Origin: an uncultured Kangiella sp.
Lineage (GTDB): Bacteria; Pseudomonadota; Gammaproteobacteria; Enterobacterales; Kangiellaceae
NCBI GenBank assembly: GCA_947503345.1
Contig: CANNCW010000006.1
Span: 1 to 64,000, forward strand
DNA length: 64,000 nt
Reading direction: 5' to 3'
Below are positions 19,211 to 28,684 of this stretch, in pieces. Numbering within the stretch: position 1 is the first letter of the stretch; each line of letters opens with the position of its first letter. The notes beneath the pieces were generated by a model that was not told the DNA's origin, made no database searches, and was given only the letters and a program-made list of their open reading frames with translations. The position numbers and the translations under genes were made by a program.

Positions 19211-19236
19211 ATAGCGTATAAAGGTATATACGCTAT
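19211..19236. promoter_or_regulatory. Perfect 10-bp inverted repeat upstream of lipoprotein gene
   Basis: ATAGCGTATA and TATACGCTAT separated by 6 bases, ending 24 bp before the ATG of the lipoprotein gene at 19261 and 75 bp upstream of the prmA start. No T run follows, so an operator in the promoter is likelier than a terminator. It could also form a hairpin in the mRNA leader. Confidence 0.5.
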
Positions 19237-19260
19237 CGTACATTAATAATGGTTTAAGAA

Positions 19261-19893
19261 ATGAAGAAAATGTATAAAATTACTACTCTCGTACTGGGAC
19301 TATTATTAACATCGTGTGTGACAAAGGATTTTAAATCCTCAGATGAAATAGCTTTATATTTAGAAAACAAATATTTTCATATCGAACCAATACATGCTGA
19401 AGGCTTTACTTTTATTTATCGTGGCCCATTAGCATGGAGTAGCCCCGAATACGTGATAAAACTTTGGGAGCGTAATTCTAGATTGGAGGATTTATATTTT
19501 GATATGGAAATCATAAGCTTTAATGTCCATATGCCTTTTGATGCAGTTATACTTTTTGAAAATGGGCATAAGAATATTGATACAATCATGAAAAATTTGG
19601 ATGCAAATAATTTAAGTATTTCAAGTAGCGCTTGCCCTAAATTAATTTCTAAATATGATGAATTAATAAAAGTTTATAAAAAAGAGTTGAGGAATATGGA
19701 CTATTTGGAAGACATAATCATGACAGATGGAGGTTCATATTATAGTTTTACCCTTCAAAAGATATATGCGAGTACAAACTTTTCAACTGTGAACCCTAGC
19801 AAAGAAATTATTTCTGTATTAGATGGTTTGGTTAATGAAGCGAATGATTGTACTAGTCATTCCATTAAATTACCGTCAAAAATTGAAGGATAA
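19261..19893 (+). CDS. Putative lipoprotein, unknown function
   Basis: Not recognised. The 210-residue product has a lipoprotein signal (LVLGLLLTSC, lipidated Cys near 19) and a mature part rich in acidic and aromatic residues, with two later cysteines (SSSACPKL and NDCTSH) that could pair. No transmembrane helix after the signal. It is the only plus-strand gene in the long minus-strand run from 29605 to 9837 and is AT-rich, which hints at later arrival. The ATG at 19261 has only a weak ribosome site; the Met at 19270 is an alternative. It is convergent with the SUKH-like gene, three bases between stops. Confidence 0.7.
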   Translation: MKKMYKITTLVLGLLLTSCVTKDFKSSDEIALYLENKYFHIEPIHAEGFTFIYRGPLAWSSPEYVIKLWERNSRLEDLYFDMEIISFNVHMPFDAVILFENGHKNIDTIMKNLDANNLSISSSACPKLISKYDELIKVYKKELRNMDYLEDIIMTDGGSYYSFTLQKIYASTNFSTVNPSKEIISVLDGLVNEANDCTSHSIKLPSKIEG

Positions 19894-19896
19894 CAA

Positions 19897-20298
19897 TTAT
19901 ATAGCCACCCAAACCTCTTTAGCCCAATGCCATATGGATGGCCAGGTTTCTTCTTGTTGTTGAGAAGCTTGCCATAGGCTAATTTCATTGGTTTCGGAGA
20001 TGCAGTAGTAGCCATTTGGGGATTCGCAAATTGGGATTAGGTTTCTTGGAACGCCAATATCCCATGCGTTAGCGGCAACTTCGGGTAAATGGGTATGGGC
20101 TTGGGGATCGGTTACGGTCACGGGCTCTAGTGAGCCGAAAATTAGATTACTGACTTCTAATAAAAACAGGCGTAAGTCGCTAGGAAGTGGAATAAATAAC
20201 TCTTCTTCAATCATGACCAAATCATCTTCATCAGGCAATTCTAGACCAAAAGCGACTGACTCAGCACTTTCTTGCAATAACTCTATGACGTCTTCCAT
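19897..20298 (-). CDS. SMI1/KNR4 (SUKH)-like protein
   Basis: A 133-residue acidic protein of the SMI1/KNR4 (SUKH) type. Visible are LVMIEEELFIPLPSDLRLFL, matching the SUKH N-terminal helix pattern, and later VPRNLIPICESPNGYYCI followed by EISLW. SUKH proteins are often immunity proteins for polymorphic toxins, but many single copies in gammaproteobacteria have no toxin nearby, and I see none here. It lies 35 bp after the DUF58 gene and may be read from the MoxR operon. Confidence 0.7.
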   Translation of the reverse strand: MEDVIELLQESAESVAFGLELPDEDDLVMIEEELFIPLPSDLRLFLLEVSNLIFGSLEPVTVTDPQAHTHLPEVAANAWDIGVPRNLIPICESPNGYYCISETNEISLWQASQQQEETWPSIWHWAKEVWVAI

Positions 20299-20333
20299 AG
20301 CTAACCGTACGGGTAATTGAGATTAATAGGTTA

Positions 20334-21689
20334 TTATAAACGCCCTGAGCGTTTAATGTTGAAGTATTGATTCACTAAATGAGCTGGTAATTGTTGTGGC
20401 GTAGAATCCACGGCGACAACACCTTTTGCAGCAAAGTAATCCAACAAGCCTTGGCGCTTATCCAAAAATAATTCAGTTTCAGCATGCAGCGCGGCTTGAT
20501 GAAAGTCTTCAATCGGTTCATCGAGGATTTTATCGAAAACCGCTTCGCGTAAATTCGCCAGCATCACCAAATGGTGCTTTTGTAACAATTTAATTGCAGG
20601 ATCAAGTTCTGGCAGATCATCATCACGCATATTAGAAACCAATACCACTAAGGCGCGCTTTTTGGTTTTGCTTATTAAGTCTTGCGCCGCTAATAAATAG
20701 TCTGACGCTGTTAAAGTCGGGTGAACATCGTATAACTGATTTAGCAAAGCATTAATTTGCTGTTGGCCTTTAATGGGCATGATGCCACGATTTTGACCAC
20801 CAAAAGTTTGGAAGCCAACCGCATCTTCTTGTTTCAAAGCTACATAGGCCAATAGTAATAGGGCGTTCAGGGTATGGTCAAAGTGCGATAAGTGATCGTC
20901 TTTGGTGCGCATACGTTTCCCACAATCGATTAAGAAAATGATTTGCTGATCTTTTTCTTCTTGGTATTCGCGCGAAATCAGTTTGTGACGGCGGGAAGTG
21001 GCGCCCCAATCAATTTGACGCAAACTATCGCCTTTACGGTAATCGCGCAGTTGATGAAATTCCATACCTTGGCCGCGAAGTTGACGAAGATGAATCCCCA
21101 TATCTGCTAAATTATGTTCACCCGCGAGCATATTAAAGTGAGAAATCTGAGTAAAGTTGGGATAGATTTTAATAATGTCGTTTTGAGGGAGTTGCAAACT
21201 CCATTGCCAAAACTTATAAGGCGATTCAATAATTAATTGAATATCCCCAAAGATAGCATCACCGCGAGTATGAGCACGAACGGCATATTCCACTTGGCCT
21301 TCTTGTTTGGGGTTAAGGCTTAATTGATGCGGTTTAACTTCAGCATCGACCAATTCAGGGAAATGATCAAAGACTTGTGCGTCAATAAAAGTGTCTGAAT
21401 GATTTTGTACTAAAACTTTAATTTGACTAAGCGCGCCACTGGCAATGTTATTAGGTAAAACGCGTTTGGCGCTCAGTTGTTTTAAATAACTGTAATTTAA
21501 TAGGTCGATTAGGGCGGTAATGGCAAGCGTAGTTAGAAAACCAAAACAAATCCAGATTAATAGCTGATCATTAACAGCTTGGTCTTGCCAAACTGCATAA
21601 AAGCGGTACACCGCTAATGCAAAAGCAAAAACCACGGCTATGGCTAAACCTTGGATCAGTCGTTGACTCGGTTTCGGACGTAACCTCAT
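20334..21689 (-). CDS. DUF58 domain membrane protein
   Basis: A 451-residue protein with two N-terminal membrane helices (about 12-30 and 42-62), a beta-rich region, and the DUF58 signature LRDYRKGDSLRQIDWGATSRRHKLISREY, here given in parts: LRDYRKGDSLRQIDWG then ATSRRHKLISREYQEE. A von Willebrand-like fold follows (IIFLIDCGKRM, VLVSNMRDDDL). DUF58 proteins are encoded beside MoxR ATPases and are thought to be their partners. It starts 7 bp after moxR. Physiological role is unproven. Confidence 0.9.
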   Translation of the reverse strand: MRLRPKPSQRLIQGLAIAVVFAFALAVYRFYAVWQDQAVNDQLLIWICFGFLTTLAITALIDLLNYSYLKQLSAKRVLPNNIASGALSQIKVLVQNHSDTFIDAQVFDHFPELVDAEVKPHQLSLNPKQEGQVEYAVRAHTRGDAIFGDIQLIIESPYKFWQWSLQLPQNDIIKIYPNFTQISHFNMLAGEHNLADMGIHLRQLRGQGMEFHQLRDYRKGDSLRQIDWGATSRRHKLISREYQEEKDQQIIFLIDCGKRMRTKDDHLSHFDHTLNALLLLAYVALKQEDAVGFQTFGGQNRGIMPIKGQQQINALLNQLYDVHPTLTASDYLLAAQDLISKTKKRALVVLVSNMRDDDLPELDPAIKLLQKHHLVMLANLREAVFDKILDEPIEDFHQAALHAETELFLDKRQGLLDYFAAKGVVAVDSTPQQLPAHLVNQYFNIKRSGRL

Positions 21690-21696
21690 GTTTAGC

Positions 21697-22707
21697 TTAG
21701 CCTCTTGGAGCTTCTACTTGCTCTAAGATGTCATGTATAACATTGGTTACCTTAACACCTTCGATTTCTAGTTCTGCTGAAAGGCTAATACGGTGTCTTA
21801 ATACTGGAGTAGCAATTTGTTTTATATCATCAGGCGTGACAAAGTTACCACCGCGTAGTAATACCAGTGCTTTGGCACAGCGAATTAGCGCAATAGTCGC
21901 ACGTGGTCCCGCGCCCGCGCGTATCCCTGGCCATTGGCGGCTAGCTTGGACTAATCGAACTGCATAGGAGTACAGAGAATCGTCAACAGAAATTTTTGTA
22001 GCTACCTTTTGCATCGCTAAGATATCTTTGGTACTAGCAACTGCTTCAATTTGTTCAGTAGCAAAACTATCGCCAACGTGACCTTCGGTAATCATTTTAA
22101 CGATGGCTTCTTCACTACTGGCATCAGGGTATTCGATAGTAGCGTTAAGTAGAAATCTATCCAGTTCAGCTTCAGGTAAAGCATAAGTACCTTCTTGCTC
22201 CAATGGATTCTGAGTCGCTAATACCATAAAAGGCTTATCGATAATATGGGGAGTGCCCTCAATGGTGATTTGCTGCTCTTGCATCACTTCTAGTAACGAT
22301 GCTTGAGTTTTGGCAGGAGCACGGTTGATTTCATCCGCTAATAGCAGGTTAGTAAAAGCAGGGCCTTTACGGATTTTAAAGCTACTATCGTTTTGATCAA
22401 AGAAAGCATGTCCTGTGACATCACTTGGCATGAGATCAGGAGTAAATTGGATTCGCGCAAAGTCTCCTGAAATGGCTTTGGCGATGGATTTCACCAATAA
22501 GGTTTTACCTAAACCTGGAACCCCTTCGATTAGCAAATGGCCTGAAGCTAATAGTGAAACCAGCGCTAAATCTACGACATTATCCTGACCAATTACCGCC
22601 TTCTTAATTTGAGAGCGAATTGCCTGAATTTTATTATGGCAAACTTGAAACGGGCTCGGCTTAGGCTCCGTTGCTGGTGAAATTTCTTGATCATTAGATT
22701 CATTCAT
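21697..22707 (-). CDS. MoxR family AAA+ ATPase
   Basis: A 336-residue MoxR-type AAA+ ATPase with Walker A GVPGLGKTLLVKSIA near residue 80, RIQFTPDLMPSDVTG, Walker B LLLADEINRAPAKTQ, sensor 1 VLATQNPLEQEGTYALPEAE and GAGPRATIALIRCAKAL. MoxR ATPases act as chaperones that mature or activate partner proteins, usually with VWA/DUF58 partners. It is flanked by the DUF4350 and DUF58 genes with gaps of about 10 bp, in one transcript. Confidence 0.93.
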   Translation of the reverse strand: MNESNDQEISPATEPKPSPFQVCHNKIQAIRSQIKKAVIGQDNVVDLALVSLLASGHLLIEGVPGLGKTLLVKSIAKAISGDFARIQFTPDLMPSDVTGHAFFDQNDSSFKIRKGPAFTNLLLADEINRAPAKTQASLLEVMQEQQITIEGTPHIIDKPFMVLATQNPLEQEGTYALPEAELDRFLLNATIEYPDASSEEAIVKMITEGHVGDSFATEQIEAVASTKDILAMQKVATKISVDDSLYSYAVRLVQASRQWPGIRAGAGPRATIALIRCAKALVLLRGGNFVTPDDIKQIATPVLRHRISLSAELEIEGVKVTNVIHDILEQVEAPRG

Positions 22708-22717
22708 AATGCTTTTC

Positions 22718-23932
22718 CTATAATCGATTCTTAAGTTGCTGCAATTGATGCATTAACTCAAGGAATTGTAATTCTTTCATTGGCTCTAAAGGAGCCTGAT
22801 CGTATAAGTAGTTAAGTTTATCTTTATCAACAGAGCCAATAGTCGCGAGCCAAGCAATTTGTTCTTCTCGACTGTAACTGGAGAAGCCTGGGTTGCGTAT
22901 TGATGCTTGTTTGAATATTTTCTTGGCTTGGCTTTGTAACCATTGCTGAGTTTGCTTTTGTTGCCAACGTAATTGTGCGGAGGCATTGATATGCTCACCG
23001 ATGTTGCGACGTTGATATAAATTAAGTTCTAACTTAGGACCAACTCGGGGAATTTGACGCCATAACCAAAATACTAAAAATAACAAGCCTAACCAAAATA
23101 ATGGCTTTGCATATTTTGTGATTTTATTTAAAGCAGATTCATGATCTCCACCGAACATAAACCAAACATTATTGTTAGCGCCGCTTGGTACCATCGACTT
23201 CAAAAAGAAACCGTGTTCATGGTCCGCTATATTAGCATTATTCCAAACATTCATATCACTCATGATTGTGATGGAGCCATCATTGAACAAATATTGTAAA
23301 AGGTGATCTTTGTCATCTTCAGCAAAATAATAAGCATCCCCGGAATAATCAAGAAGATGCCAAGTGGGGTTAAAACCAACCTGAATATTAGTATCGATAT
23401 TCTCGATTTGTATAATGCTTGGTTTTTGCTTGGAAGCTTGTAATTCGCCTAACATCGGAAGAACTTCTTGGCCTAGCTCTAATAAGTCTTCAACTTCTTT
23501 ATCTTTTTCTGCAATCTTGTCTTTGATTAGCTCAGCATTAAGGTAATTCAATAATCGATCATTGTCGGTTTCAGTTTTGCGGTTGGCCCAATAAAATAAA
23601 TGGCCACCAGATTTAACCCAATCAATTAGATTATCGAGTTTCTTTTGATTGATATGTCCGGGTTTAGCAGCAAGAACAATAGTATCAACATCAATTATAG
23701 GTTGATTTAAAAGCTTAAGGTTTCGGTGGTGACTAACATTAGTCTCTTCGAGTTGTAATAATTTGCCAGCAGTATGGTAAGGCGTAAAACGAATCTCGGC
23801 AGTGGGGCCTATATCTCTTTGTACAGGATAATAACCATAAACACTGAAAAACCAATAGGCCAATAAACAAGCTACTCCGCCAAGGATAGCAACCCAGCGA
23901 AAAGGAGGGCTTATAAGAGTTTGATTACTCAT
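22718..23932 (-). CDS. DUF4350 domain membrane protein
   Basis: A 404-residue protein with a membrane helix near the N terminus (VAILGGVACLLAYWFFSVYGY) and a second near residue 285 (PLFWLGLLFLVFWLW), enclosing a periplasmic DUF4350 domain (IDVDTIVLAAKPGHI, WVKSGGHLFYW). The C-terminal part is cytoplasmic. I moved the start from 23974 to ATG 23932, which has AGAGGTG upstream and overlaps the previous gene by only 8 bases. Member of the MoxR block; function unknown. Confidence 0.85.
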   Translation of the reverse strand: MSNQTLISPPFRWVAILGGVACLLAYWFFSVYGYYPVQRDIGPTAEIRFTPYHTAGKLLQLEETNVSHHRNLKLLNQPIIDVDTIVLAAKPGHINQKKLDNLIDWVKSGGHLFYWANRKTETDNDRLLNYLNAELIKDKIAEKDKEVEDLLELGQEVLPMLGELQASKQKPSIIQIENIDTNIQVGFNPTWHLLDYSGDAYYFAEDDKDHLLQYLFNDGSITIMSDMNVWNNANIADHEHGFFLKSMVPSGANNNVWFMFGGDHESALNKITKYAKPLFWLGLLFLVFWLWRQIPRVGPKLELNLYQRRNIGEHINASAQLRWQQKQTQQWLQSQAKKIFKQASIRNPGFSSYSREEQIAWLATIGSVDKDKLNYLYDQAPLEPMKELQFLELMHQLQQLKNRL

Positions 23933-25478
23933 CAACACCTCTTTGTTTATTTGATTCAGATGTTTCTGGAACAAAGTTATTAGACCAATGATCAGCTAAG
24001 GTTAAAAAAGTTTGTTCGGAAGGTAACTTATGGCCATAAGCCAATAAGCGCCAAGCTTGTGTAAGCTCAGAAAAATAAGGACTTAGAGATAATTGGTTTT
24101 GTTGAACTATGATTAGACATTCGAGTTCGGTAAAGCCATCTTCAAACTCGCAATCAAACTGATGAATTAATTTTGATAGGCTTGCCCGATATAGCAAACC
24201 TAGAGCTTCTCGGTGTTGGCTTTGTTGCCATAAAATTTTGGATTCTTGAACTATGTCATCTGGTAAGTTTTCCAGTTTGAGATCAAGACCAAAAAGCTGT
24301 TCTGGCTTTTTCTTATTACTAAGTTTTTCATTTTTAGAGCGAGCACCAGATTGAAAATACTCAATCATGGCTGGGATCTTAAATAAAATAAACACAATGA
24401 GAGCGATTAGAAATAGCCACGATAAAACTCTACCGAATTCTTTGCCAATTAAACTACTTGAAGAAGAACTTTTACTTTCATCAGCTTCTTCACTTTCATC
24501 TTCATCGCTATTGGGTTCAAGTGGATTAATGCGGCGGAGCTCTGTTGTCGTTTCAGTTCTTTTATAATCAGGTCCAGATTGGATGTTCTCTATTTGAGCT
24601 TTTACCCTTGATTTTTGTTCGGCGTAAAGATCAATTTCTTGCTCATCAGCGGAGTAGGTTTTAGGAGTAATAAAAATAAAGCTACATACTAAAATGCTCA
24701 CAATGATATTTTTATAGTCAAAGGATCTGCTTTTGTGCTTAGCGGCTAACTGCCTAAAGACTAATTCTAAGTCCCAAGCTTCTCGAATACTGCGCTGGTT
24801 AAGGTAGCTACTAAAACCGCCGGCCACATAAAACGGAGCCATTAGAACCATGGCTAGATACCAGCCAATAGCGAATAGTAAATAATATAAGTGTAGTCCA
24901 GAGTTAGTGACTAGGTTTTCTAAAAAGATTTTCCATTCAATGTCATCTGTGGGTAGAAACTGTAATATAAATAGCATGATCGCAAAAGCCATTAAGCTTT
25001 CGATTAAATGCATCATTATTGTCATACCCGAAATTGAAGATGGGCTTCTGGAATGAAGTGCCGTTAATCGTTCTCTTCTCTCACTTCCAGAAAGATTTTC
25101 TAACTGCATAACTGGAGCGTCAAAAGAACGGGTAGGGCTGAACCGACGCCAAGTAATACTAGGAATCAATTGCTTAAACAATAATTTAAATCCATGAAGA
25201 ATGATTTCTTTTAACGTTGGTCTTTGATGAAAAACATCTTGTGACAAGATTAGTAATAAAGGTCTTTCCCACAAAGGCTTTAACCACCACACAACGAAAA
25301 TTGCCCATATCGGGTGATTTGGCATTAAAAAAATAAGTAGCGCAAACAATGGCAGAGTAAAAATCACGGCACTTAAAAACATACTTTTCCAGTTCTTTTG
25401 CGCCATCCGAGTGCCTAAATCAATGGCGGCATAGCCATTGCGAGGACGAAGTTTGATACTGATTTTACTCAGATCCAT
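23925..25478 (-). CDS. DUF4129-type multi-pass membrane protein
   Basis: A 517-residue membrane protein with several helices in the N-terminal half (SMFLSAVIFTLPLFALLIFL, LMAFAIMLFILQFL, LFAIGWYLAMVLMAPFYVAGG), a charged region with an Asp/Glu/Ser run (DEDESEEADESKSSSSS near 315-335), a further helix, and a C-terminal DUF4129-like domain (QSQHREALGLLYRASLSKL, DGFTELECL). DUF4129 domains are typical of MoxR loci. It overlaps the SpoIIM-like gene by 14 bases and the DUF4350 gene by 8, suggesting coupled translation. Confidence 0.83.
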   Translation of the reverse strand: MDLSKISIKLRPRNGYAAIDLGTRMAQKNWKSMFLSAVIFTLPLFALLIFLMPNHPIWAIFVVWWLKPLWERPLLLILSQDVFHQRPTLKEIILHGFKLLFKQLIPSITWRRFSPTRSFDAPVMQLENLSGSERRERLTALHSRSPSSISGMTIMMHLIESLMAFAIMLFILQFLPTDDIEWKIFLENLVTNSGLHLYYLLFAIGWYLAMVLMAPFYVAGGFSSYLNQRSIREAWDLELVFRQLAAKHKSRSFDYKNIIVSILVCSFIFITPKTYSADEQEIDLYAEQKSRVKAQIENIQSGPDYKRTETTTELRRINPLEPNSDEDESEEADESKSSSSSSLIGKEFGRVLSWLFLIALIVFILFKIPAMIEYFQSGARSKNEKLSNKKKPEQLFGLDLKLENLPDDIVQESKILWQQSQHREALGLLYRASLSKLIHQFDCEFEDGFTELECLIIVQQNQLSLSPYFSELTQAWRLLAYGHKLPSEQTFLTLADHWSNNFVPETSESNKQRGVDE

Positions 25479-26442
25479 CTTGCACTCCTTTGCGGCCTGC
25501 TAAAAACAAATAGGCAAATACTAAAACCCAACAAATTGCACCAACAGTATATTTTACATTGGGTTCAATAGTGCCAATAGATGACCAAAAAGCTTCAATC
25601 GGGGCCGCCAAAGCGGTTAAAAAGACGGCGCCGAATAATAAACGAACACCTTCTTTGCTTCGAATCAAAAGCGCATCTTTTCTAGAGTAATTACCAGGAG
25701 CTATCATGCCCCAGCCAATTTTTAGTCCAGCCATGGCTGAAACAACCATCCCGGTTAGTTCAGGAGCGCCGTGAGCAATAACAAAAGTAAAAAATGTATC
25801 TTCATAACCCATGTTGAGCATGTGCCCAGAAGCAGCGCCTAGAAGTACAGCATTAAGAAGTAAGATAAATAAACTTCCAATTCCAGCAACCATACCGCCT
25901 GCAAAAGTTCTTAAATCAACACTAATATTATTCCAAAGATAAAACCCGAACATTTGAAAATCAGAGTCTATATCTCTATTTTCAGTTATACGTTCATGAG
26001 AAGGGTTATACATGCTTTCTAGGTTTGAGGCTGTATCAGTACCTAAAAAACTATAGGCCATGTCTGGATCTGCCCAAATAATCAGAAAAACAATAAATGC
26101 CGGCAAATAACATATGGCTGTACAAAGCCAAAATAAAGAAGCGTTTTGACGAATTAATCTTGGGAAACCTTGAGTAATAAAGCGTATGATTCTTCCAAAA
26201 ATAGATTGGCGGTTCTTATATAGTTGCTGATGTCCGCGAGCTGCCAGCTTTTCTAAGGAAGCCACTAAACCTGGGCTAAAGCCTCTTTGTTGAGCAAGTG
26301 CAAGGTTATGACAAACTTCGCGATAGTTTGCACTAAAATCAATCTCTGAAGATAAAGGCTCTCGTTTTTCTAATAATTCACACTGCTCTTTAAAAGCTAG
26401 CCATTTAGCTTGGTAAAGGTTTTCGAATTCTTGCTGTCTCAT
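25465..26442 (-). CDS. Stage II sporulation protein M-like membrane protein
   Basis: A 325-residue SpoIIM-family membrane protein. The N-terminal cytoplasmic part is helical; membrane helices follow (FWLCTAICYLPAFIVFLIIW, VAGIGSLFILLLNAVLLGAA). Conserved HGAPELTGMVVSAMAGLKIGW is characteristic of the SpoIIM/DUF95 family in non-sporulating bacteria. ATG 26442 overlaps the RDD gene stop by one base (TAATG), which decides the start over 26460. No link to sporulation is implied. Confidence 0.88.
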   Translation of the reverse strand: MRQQEFENLYQAKWLAFKEQCELLEKREPLSSEIDFSANYREVCHNLALAQQRGFSPGLVASLEKLAARGHQQLYKNRQSIFGRIIRFITQGFPRLIRQNASLFWLCTAICYLPAFIVFLIIWADPDMAYSFLGTDTASNLESMYNPSHERITENRDIDSDFQMFGFYLWNNISVDLRTFAGGMVAGIGSLFILLLNAVLLGAASGHMLNMGYEDTFFTFVIAHGAPELTGMVVSAMAGLKIGWGMIAPGNYSRKDALLIRSKEGVRLLFGAVFLTALAAPIEAFWSSIGTIEPNVKYTVGAICWVLVFAYLFLAGRKGVQDGSE

Positions 26443-27128
26443 TAGTGCCCCCTTAACCAATTGGCAAAAGCATGGAGTTGCTTGAGGCGACTTTGATTTT
26501 CTTCTTTGGCAGGAAACAGTTGCTCAGGTAATAGAGCAGATAACTCTTGTTGGCGAGCTTCAGATAGTTGTTGATGTCGCTCTGCAAGGCTTAAAATTGA
26601 GCGTTGTTCGTCCAAGGATAATGGTAGCGCAGGAGCTTTTGGTTTTAGCTGAGGGATAGGATCTTCTTTGTTTTCTTTCTCGGTGTAGACGACCACTGTA
26701 CCAGCTGCTAAATCGCCTAATCGTTTAAAATCTTTATTAAACAGCATGGAAATAAAGCCTGCTGTATAAAAGAAAGGTAAAAAATCAGCTACTAATAAAA
26801 TATTCCGAACAAAAGAGGCATTCAAACTAATAGGGGTACCATCTTGATGGACAACTTTTAGTCCCATGGCTTTTTTACCAGGAGTTTGTCCATTACGAAA
26901 TACTTCAAAGATAACTGGATAGAGCCAAAAGATTATAAAGTAGAGAATTAAAAATAAACCTTCGCCAAAACTCCCTAAAAAACCCATAACGAGCGCTAAA
27001 ATGTAGGCAATGGTTAAGAAAATTAAAAAATCGATAAAGTAAGCCATAGAACGAGGAACCACCCCAGCTACCTCTAATGGCAACTCAATCCCTTCAGGAG
27101 TTTCTACTTTTGAAGTGTTATCTAGCAT
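26442..27128 (-). CDS. RDD family membrane protein
   Basis: A 228-residue protein with an RDD domain. Visible: VVPRSMAYFIDFLIFLTIAY, helix FGEGLFLILYFIIFWLYPVIF, then RNGQTPGKKAMGLKVV and FKRLGDLAAGTVVVY. The C-terminal 70 residues are soluble and rich in Gln/Glu/Leu. First gene of the MoxR block (RDD, SpoIIM, DUF4129, DUF4350, MoxR, DUF58), whose gaps and overlaps indicate one operon. RDD proteins are proposed transporters, but this is not settled. Confidence 0.9.
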   Translation of the reverse strand: MLDNTSKVETPEGIELPLEVAGVVPRSMAYFIDFLIFLTIAYILALVMGFLGSFGEGLFLILYFIIFWLYPVIFEVFRNGQTPGKKAMGLKVVHQDGTPISLNASFVRNILLVADFLPFFYTAGFISMLFNKDFKRLGDLAAGTVVVYTEKENKEDPIPQLKPKAPALPLSLDEQRSILSLAERHQQLSEARQQELSALLPEQLFPAKEENQSRLKQLHAFANWLRGH

Positions 27129-27259
27129 CTATGATGAATCTTATTCTAATGTTTCTAATGTTTTTTATTATGGTTCCATTTGATCGGGATACGATCAGAA
27201 GGCTAGTCTAGCTCAAAAAAGAGCTTTTGACTAATTTGATTGGAAAACGGAGTAGATAC

Positions 27260-27286
27260 AAAAAAGCAGGCGTGAAGCCTGCTTTT
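27260..27286 (-). terminator. Rho-independent terminator after accC
   Basis: Stem AAAAGCAGGC / GCCTGCTTTT with a 5-base loop, 19 bp past the accC stop. It separates accBC from the MoxR block, which therefore needs its own promoter in about 27129-27259. Confidence 0.9.
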
Positions 27287-27304
27287 GGATGTAAAGGAAT
27301 ACTA

Positions 27305-28651
27305 CTAATCTTCACCAAACATATGTCGTTCGAGATAGTGAATGTTAGTTCCACCTTTCTGGAAGTTTGGATCTTTTAAAATACGCTTTTGTAATTCGAC
27401 ATTAGTTTTAATACCATCGATAACAATTTCTTCCAATGCCATTTGCATACGCGCTATGGCAACTTCACGTGTTTCACCATGAGTGATGAGTTTACCGATC
27501 ATCGAGTCATAGTGTGGGGGCACTTTATAGCTAGCATAAATGTGCGAATCCATACGGATACCAGGACCACCTGGGGCATGATAACGTTTAATCTCACCTG
27601 GGCTTGGAATAAAAGTATCTGGATCTTCGGCGTTAATACGACACTCAATCGAATGACCATTTAACTTAATATCTTCCTGTTTAAAAGAAAGCGGTTGGTT
27701 TGAAGCGATACGAAGTTGCTCTTTAATGATATCCACACCAGTAATTAACTCAGATACAGGGTGCTCAACTTGAACACGGGTATTCATTTCGATGAAATAG
27801 AACTCGCCTTTTTCGTACAAGAATTCGAAAGTACCTGCACCTCTATAGCCGATTTCGATACAAGCTTGAGTACAACGCTCACCAATGTGGCGACGCATTT
27901 GTTCAGTGATACCTGGCGCTGGCGCTTCTTCTACTACTTTTTGGTGGCGACGTTGCATTGAGCAATCACGCTCGCCTAAGTGAATAGCGTTTCCATGACC
28001 ATCTGCTAATACTTGGATTTCAACGTGACGCGGTGTTTCAAGGAATTTTTCCATGTAAACCATGTCGTTGCCAAATACTGAGCCAGCTTCTGATTTGGTT
28101 AAAGATATAGCATTGATTAATTCAGCTTCTTCATGCACCACGCGCATCCCGCGACCACCGCCACCGCCTGCGGCTTTAATGATCACTGGGTAACCAATAC
28201 GCTTAGCCATGGCTAAATTGGTCTTTTTATCTTCACCCAATGGACCATCAGAACCAGGAACGCAAGGAACGCCAGCTTTTTTCATGGCAGCAATGGCTGA
28301 GACTTTATCGCCCATAAGATTAATAACATCTGCGCTGGGACCAATAAAGGTAAAGCCAGATTGTTCTACTTGTTCGGCAAAATCAGCATTTTCAGCTAAG
28401 AAACCATAACCGGGATGGATGGCTACAGCATCAGTAATTTCTGCAGCTGAAATGATCGCCGGAATATTTAAGTAACTCTTTTGAGCTGCAGCTGGCCCGA
28501 TACAAACGGATTCATCAGCTAAACGAACGTGCATTAGGTCTTCGTCGGCGGTGGAATGAACCGCTACCGTTTTGATCCCCAATTCACGACAAGCGCGTAG
28601 AATGCGTAATGCAATTTCACCGCGGTTGGCAATTACTACTTTTTCTAACAT
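27305..28651 (-). CDS. accC: Acetyl-CoA carboxylase, biotin carboxylase subunit
   Basis: Carboxylates the biotin of AccB with bicarbonate and ATP, first half of malonyl-CoA formation. The 448 residues show [19 protein letters not shown], the glycine-rich ATP loop [33 protein letters not shown], and [16 protein letters not shown]. Usual length. It lies 33 bp after accB in the conserved accBC operon. Confidence 0.98.
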   Translation of the reverse strand: MLEKVVIANRGEIALRILRACRELGIKTVAVHSTADEDLMHVRLADESVCIGPAAAQKSYLNIPAIISAAEITDAVAIHPGYGFLAENADFAEQVEQSGFTFIGPSADVINLMGDKVSAIAAMKKAGVPCVPGSDGPLGEDKKTNLAMAKRIGYPVIIKAAGGGGGRGMRVVHEEAELINAISLTKSEAGSVFGNDMVYMEKFLETPRHVEIQVLADGHGNAIHLGERDCSMQRRHQKVVEEAPAPGITEQMRRHIGERCTQACIEIGYRGAGTFEFLYEKGEFYFIEMNTRVQVEHPVSELITGVDIIKEQLRIASNQPLSFKQEDIKLNGHSIECRINAEDPDTFIPSPGEIKRYHAPGGPGIRMDSHIYASYKVPPHYDSMIGKLITHGETREVAIARMQMALEEIVIDGIKTNVELQKRILKDPNFQKGGTNIHYLERHMFGED

Positions 28652-28684
28652 AAGATTCTCTCAAAAATCTGTACGTGATTGGGA

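Noticed and set aside
19211..19236. Terminator for a gene upstream of the lipoprotein
   Set aside because: No T run follows on either strand, and the upstream gene prmA points away.
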